Below, piece after piece: positions 62,614 through 64,000 of a stretch of 64,000 nucleotides of DNA; position 1 is the stretch's first letter, and every line of letters begins with the position of its first letter. The notes below the pieces were generated by a model. It ran no database searches, was not told the origin of the DNA, and saw nothing but the letters and a program-made list of their open reading frames with translations. Origin of the DNA: Antarctobacter heliothermus (GTDB lineage: Bacteria; Pseudomonadota; Alphaproteobacteria; Rhodobacterales; Rhodobacteraceae); contig NZ_CP022540.1 in assembly GCF_002237555.1 (NCBI RefSeq), positions 4,035,001 through 4,099,000 on the forward strand. The letters run 5' to 3'. The translations under genes and the position numbers were made by a program.

Positions 62614-63952
62614 GTGGATGGCTCCCGCTCCCGGCGTCGCAATGCGCCATACTGCAGGTGTCAGAATCTGCGATCGAGAGGAGCCACCCCATGCAAGTTA
62701 CCACCGTCGGCCTCGACCTGGCCAAGAACATCTTTCATGTCCACGGAGTTACCGAGACAGGAGACGTTGCTTTCAACCGCCCCTTGAGACGGGCGCAGGT
62801 TCTGGCGTTTTTCCAGCGCCTGTCACCTTGCCTCGTCGGCATCGAGGCCTGCGCTTCGAGCCATCATTGGGCGCGGGAGCTTTCGAAACTCGGCCACACC
62901 GTCAGGCTGATGCCGCCAATGTACGTCAAACCCTACGTGAAGCGCGGCAAGTCCGATGCGGTCGACGCCGAAGCAATCTGCGAAGCAGTGACACGGCCCA
63001 GGCCCACGATGCGGTTCGTCGAGATCAAGTCCAAGGAACAGCAGGCGCTACTGTCCCTGCACCGCGCGCGTGACTTCGTCGTGCGTCAGAGGACGCAGCT
63101 GATCAACATGGTCCGGAGCCTTGCAGCGGAGTTCGGGATCACCATCGCTCGGGGCGTCGCGCGCGCCATTGAGTTCGCCAAGTCCATCATCGACGGCAAG
63201 CAGCCGGGACCGCCCGATCTGGCCCAGGACGTTCTGCGCGTCCTCAGCCGACAGCTGATTGATCTTCACAACCGCCTTGGCTGGTTCGAAACCATGTTGC
63301 GCATTCAGGCGCGCCTCAGCCGACAGGCTCAACTCCTGCAGACTATTCCTGGTGTCGGCCCGGTCACCGCCTCTGCCGTGGCTGCGACGATCGGGTCCGG
63401 CCGACAGTTCAGGAGTGGCCGCGAATTTTCTGCGTGGTTAGGGCTGACCCCTCGCAACCACTCCAGCGGCGGCAAAGAACGATTGGGAAAGATCACCAAG
63501 ATGGGTGACCGATACCTGCGCCAGCTCATTGTAGTTGGCATGACGTCGCGCGTCCGACAAGTCGCGCCCATCCCGAGCGTGCCGATCCTTGGCTGACGAA
63601 GCTGCTGCAGAGAAAGCCCGCAAGACTGGCGACCGTCGCCATGGCGAACAAAACAGCAAGGATCATGTGGGCAATCCTCACGAGGGATGAGCCCTACAAG
63701 CCGCACGCCGTATGAGACGGCGCGCGCCCACGAGATAGCAAGACCAACGATGTGATGGTGTGCCATTCAGCCGCAACGATCAGGACGCTCCGACGAATGT
63801 CCCGGGCGCCATTGCCCGCAAAGCAGATAGGAACCTGATCTGCGGATCCCATCAGGGCCAGCGGCAATGACCGCGTCAACAGGCCGGACACAAGACCGCT
63901 TCTGAACAGGTACACGAGATCATTTACGACTTGCTATGCGGGAGCCATCCAC
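62614..63952 (+). mobile_element. IS1111-type IS110-family element with subterminal repeats
   Basis: GTGGATGGCTCCCGC (62614-62628) and GCGGGAGCCATCCAC (63938-63952) are perfect 15-bp inverted repeats around the transposase gene. Subterminal inverted repeats mark the IS1111 subgroup, in which the RNA-coding non-coding end is on the right; here 222 bases (63716-63937) lie between the gene and the right repeat. Confidence 0.8.
62691..63715 (+). pseudogene. IS110/IS1111-type transposase, frameshifted near the end
   Basis: GAGAGGAG before ATG. MQVTTVGLDLAKNIFHVHGV, LVGIEACASSHHWARELSKL, VKRGKSDAVDAEAICEAVTR and LLQTIPGVGPVTASAVAATI are intact. After TSRVRQV the frame ends early (SVPILG stop). One phase away the normal end follows: HPERADPWLTKLLQRKPARL, ATVAMANKTARIMWAILTRD, EPYKPHAV and a stop at 63715. 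A single-base indel at about 63565 is enough to explain it. Confidence 0.9.
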
Positions 63953-64000
63953 ACAAGAATTTCGTCGGTGCGTGGGGCGTCGGGCACGCAGATCGTCATC

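Overview
The window reads as a chromosome or large-plasmid segment of a denitrifying marine alphaproteobacterium, most likely of the Roseobacter/Rhodobacteraceae group. This is inferred from the GC-rich coding style, TRAP and TTT transporter operons, the nirV-nirK-pseudoazurin and norCBQD-nnrS-nnrU layout, DUF1127, Rnk and Dps stress genes, and IS types common in that group. No rRNA, tRNA or CRISPR array was seen.

Layout. 1-6733: a minus-strand operon (peptide/nickel-type ABC binding protein, two permeases, two amidohydrolases, the last cut by the window edge), divergent from a GntR regulator coupled to a flavin-reductase-like protein. The shared intergenic region carries three copies of a 12-bp operator-like motif. 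6734-10600: a decayed integrative element (frameshifted P4-type primase, a 47-aa ORF, frameshifted DUF2924 protein, an internally deleted serine recombinase, a terminase fragment). 10700-17130: LysR, a DUF481 outer-membrane protein and a stress cluster (Rnk, GreA-like, DUF1127, universal stress protein, frameshifted Dps). 17250-21470: an IS3-family element interrupted by an IS110 and by an IS256.

21700-31164: a TetR regulator divergent from SDR, ACAD10/11-like acyl-CoA dehydrogenase, acyl-CoA synthetase, ACAD10/11-like phosphotransferase and a TRAP transporter (Q, M, P), followed by a quinone oxidoreductase. The gene set resembles the levulinate/4-hydroxyacid (lva) pathway. 31447-37535: a minus-strand operon for a tripartite tricarboxylate transporter with an FAD-linked 2-hydroxyacid dehydrogenase, a GntR regulator and an isocitrate-lyase-superfamily enzyme, headed by a near-perfect 21-bp palindrome.

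38050-48556: denitrification block. Pseudoazurin, nirK and nirV lie on the minus strand; a Crp/Fnr-type (NnrR-like) regulator and norCBQD, two small membrane ORFs, nnrS and nnrU lie on the plus strand. Nitrite is reduced to NO by NirK and NO to N2O by NorCB, with NorQ/NorD for maturation. FNR-type boxes sit in front of the pseudoazurin gene and norC.

49814-57926: a TPP riboswitch followed by eleven tightly overlapping thiamin genes (thiD, thiO, thiS, thiG, thiE, thiF, thiY, tenA, thiZ, a second tenA, thiX), combining thiazole synthesis with import and salvage of pyrimidine precursors; thiC is absent. 58080-64000: an IS graveyard with two broken IS1182 transposases in opposite orientation, each carrying a related 34-bp palindromic sequence, and two IS110-family elements, one frameshifted.

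The most interesting signals are the 34-bp palindrome with a covarying stem in both IS1182 copies, the ACAD10/11-type catabolic cluster with its own TRAP transporter, the two TenA types in one riboswitch operon, and the microhomology and duplication scars in the decayed island.
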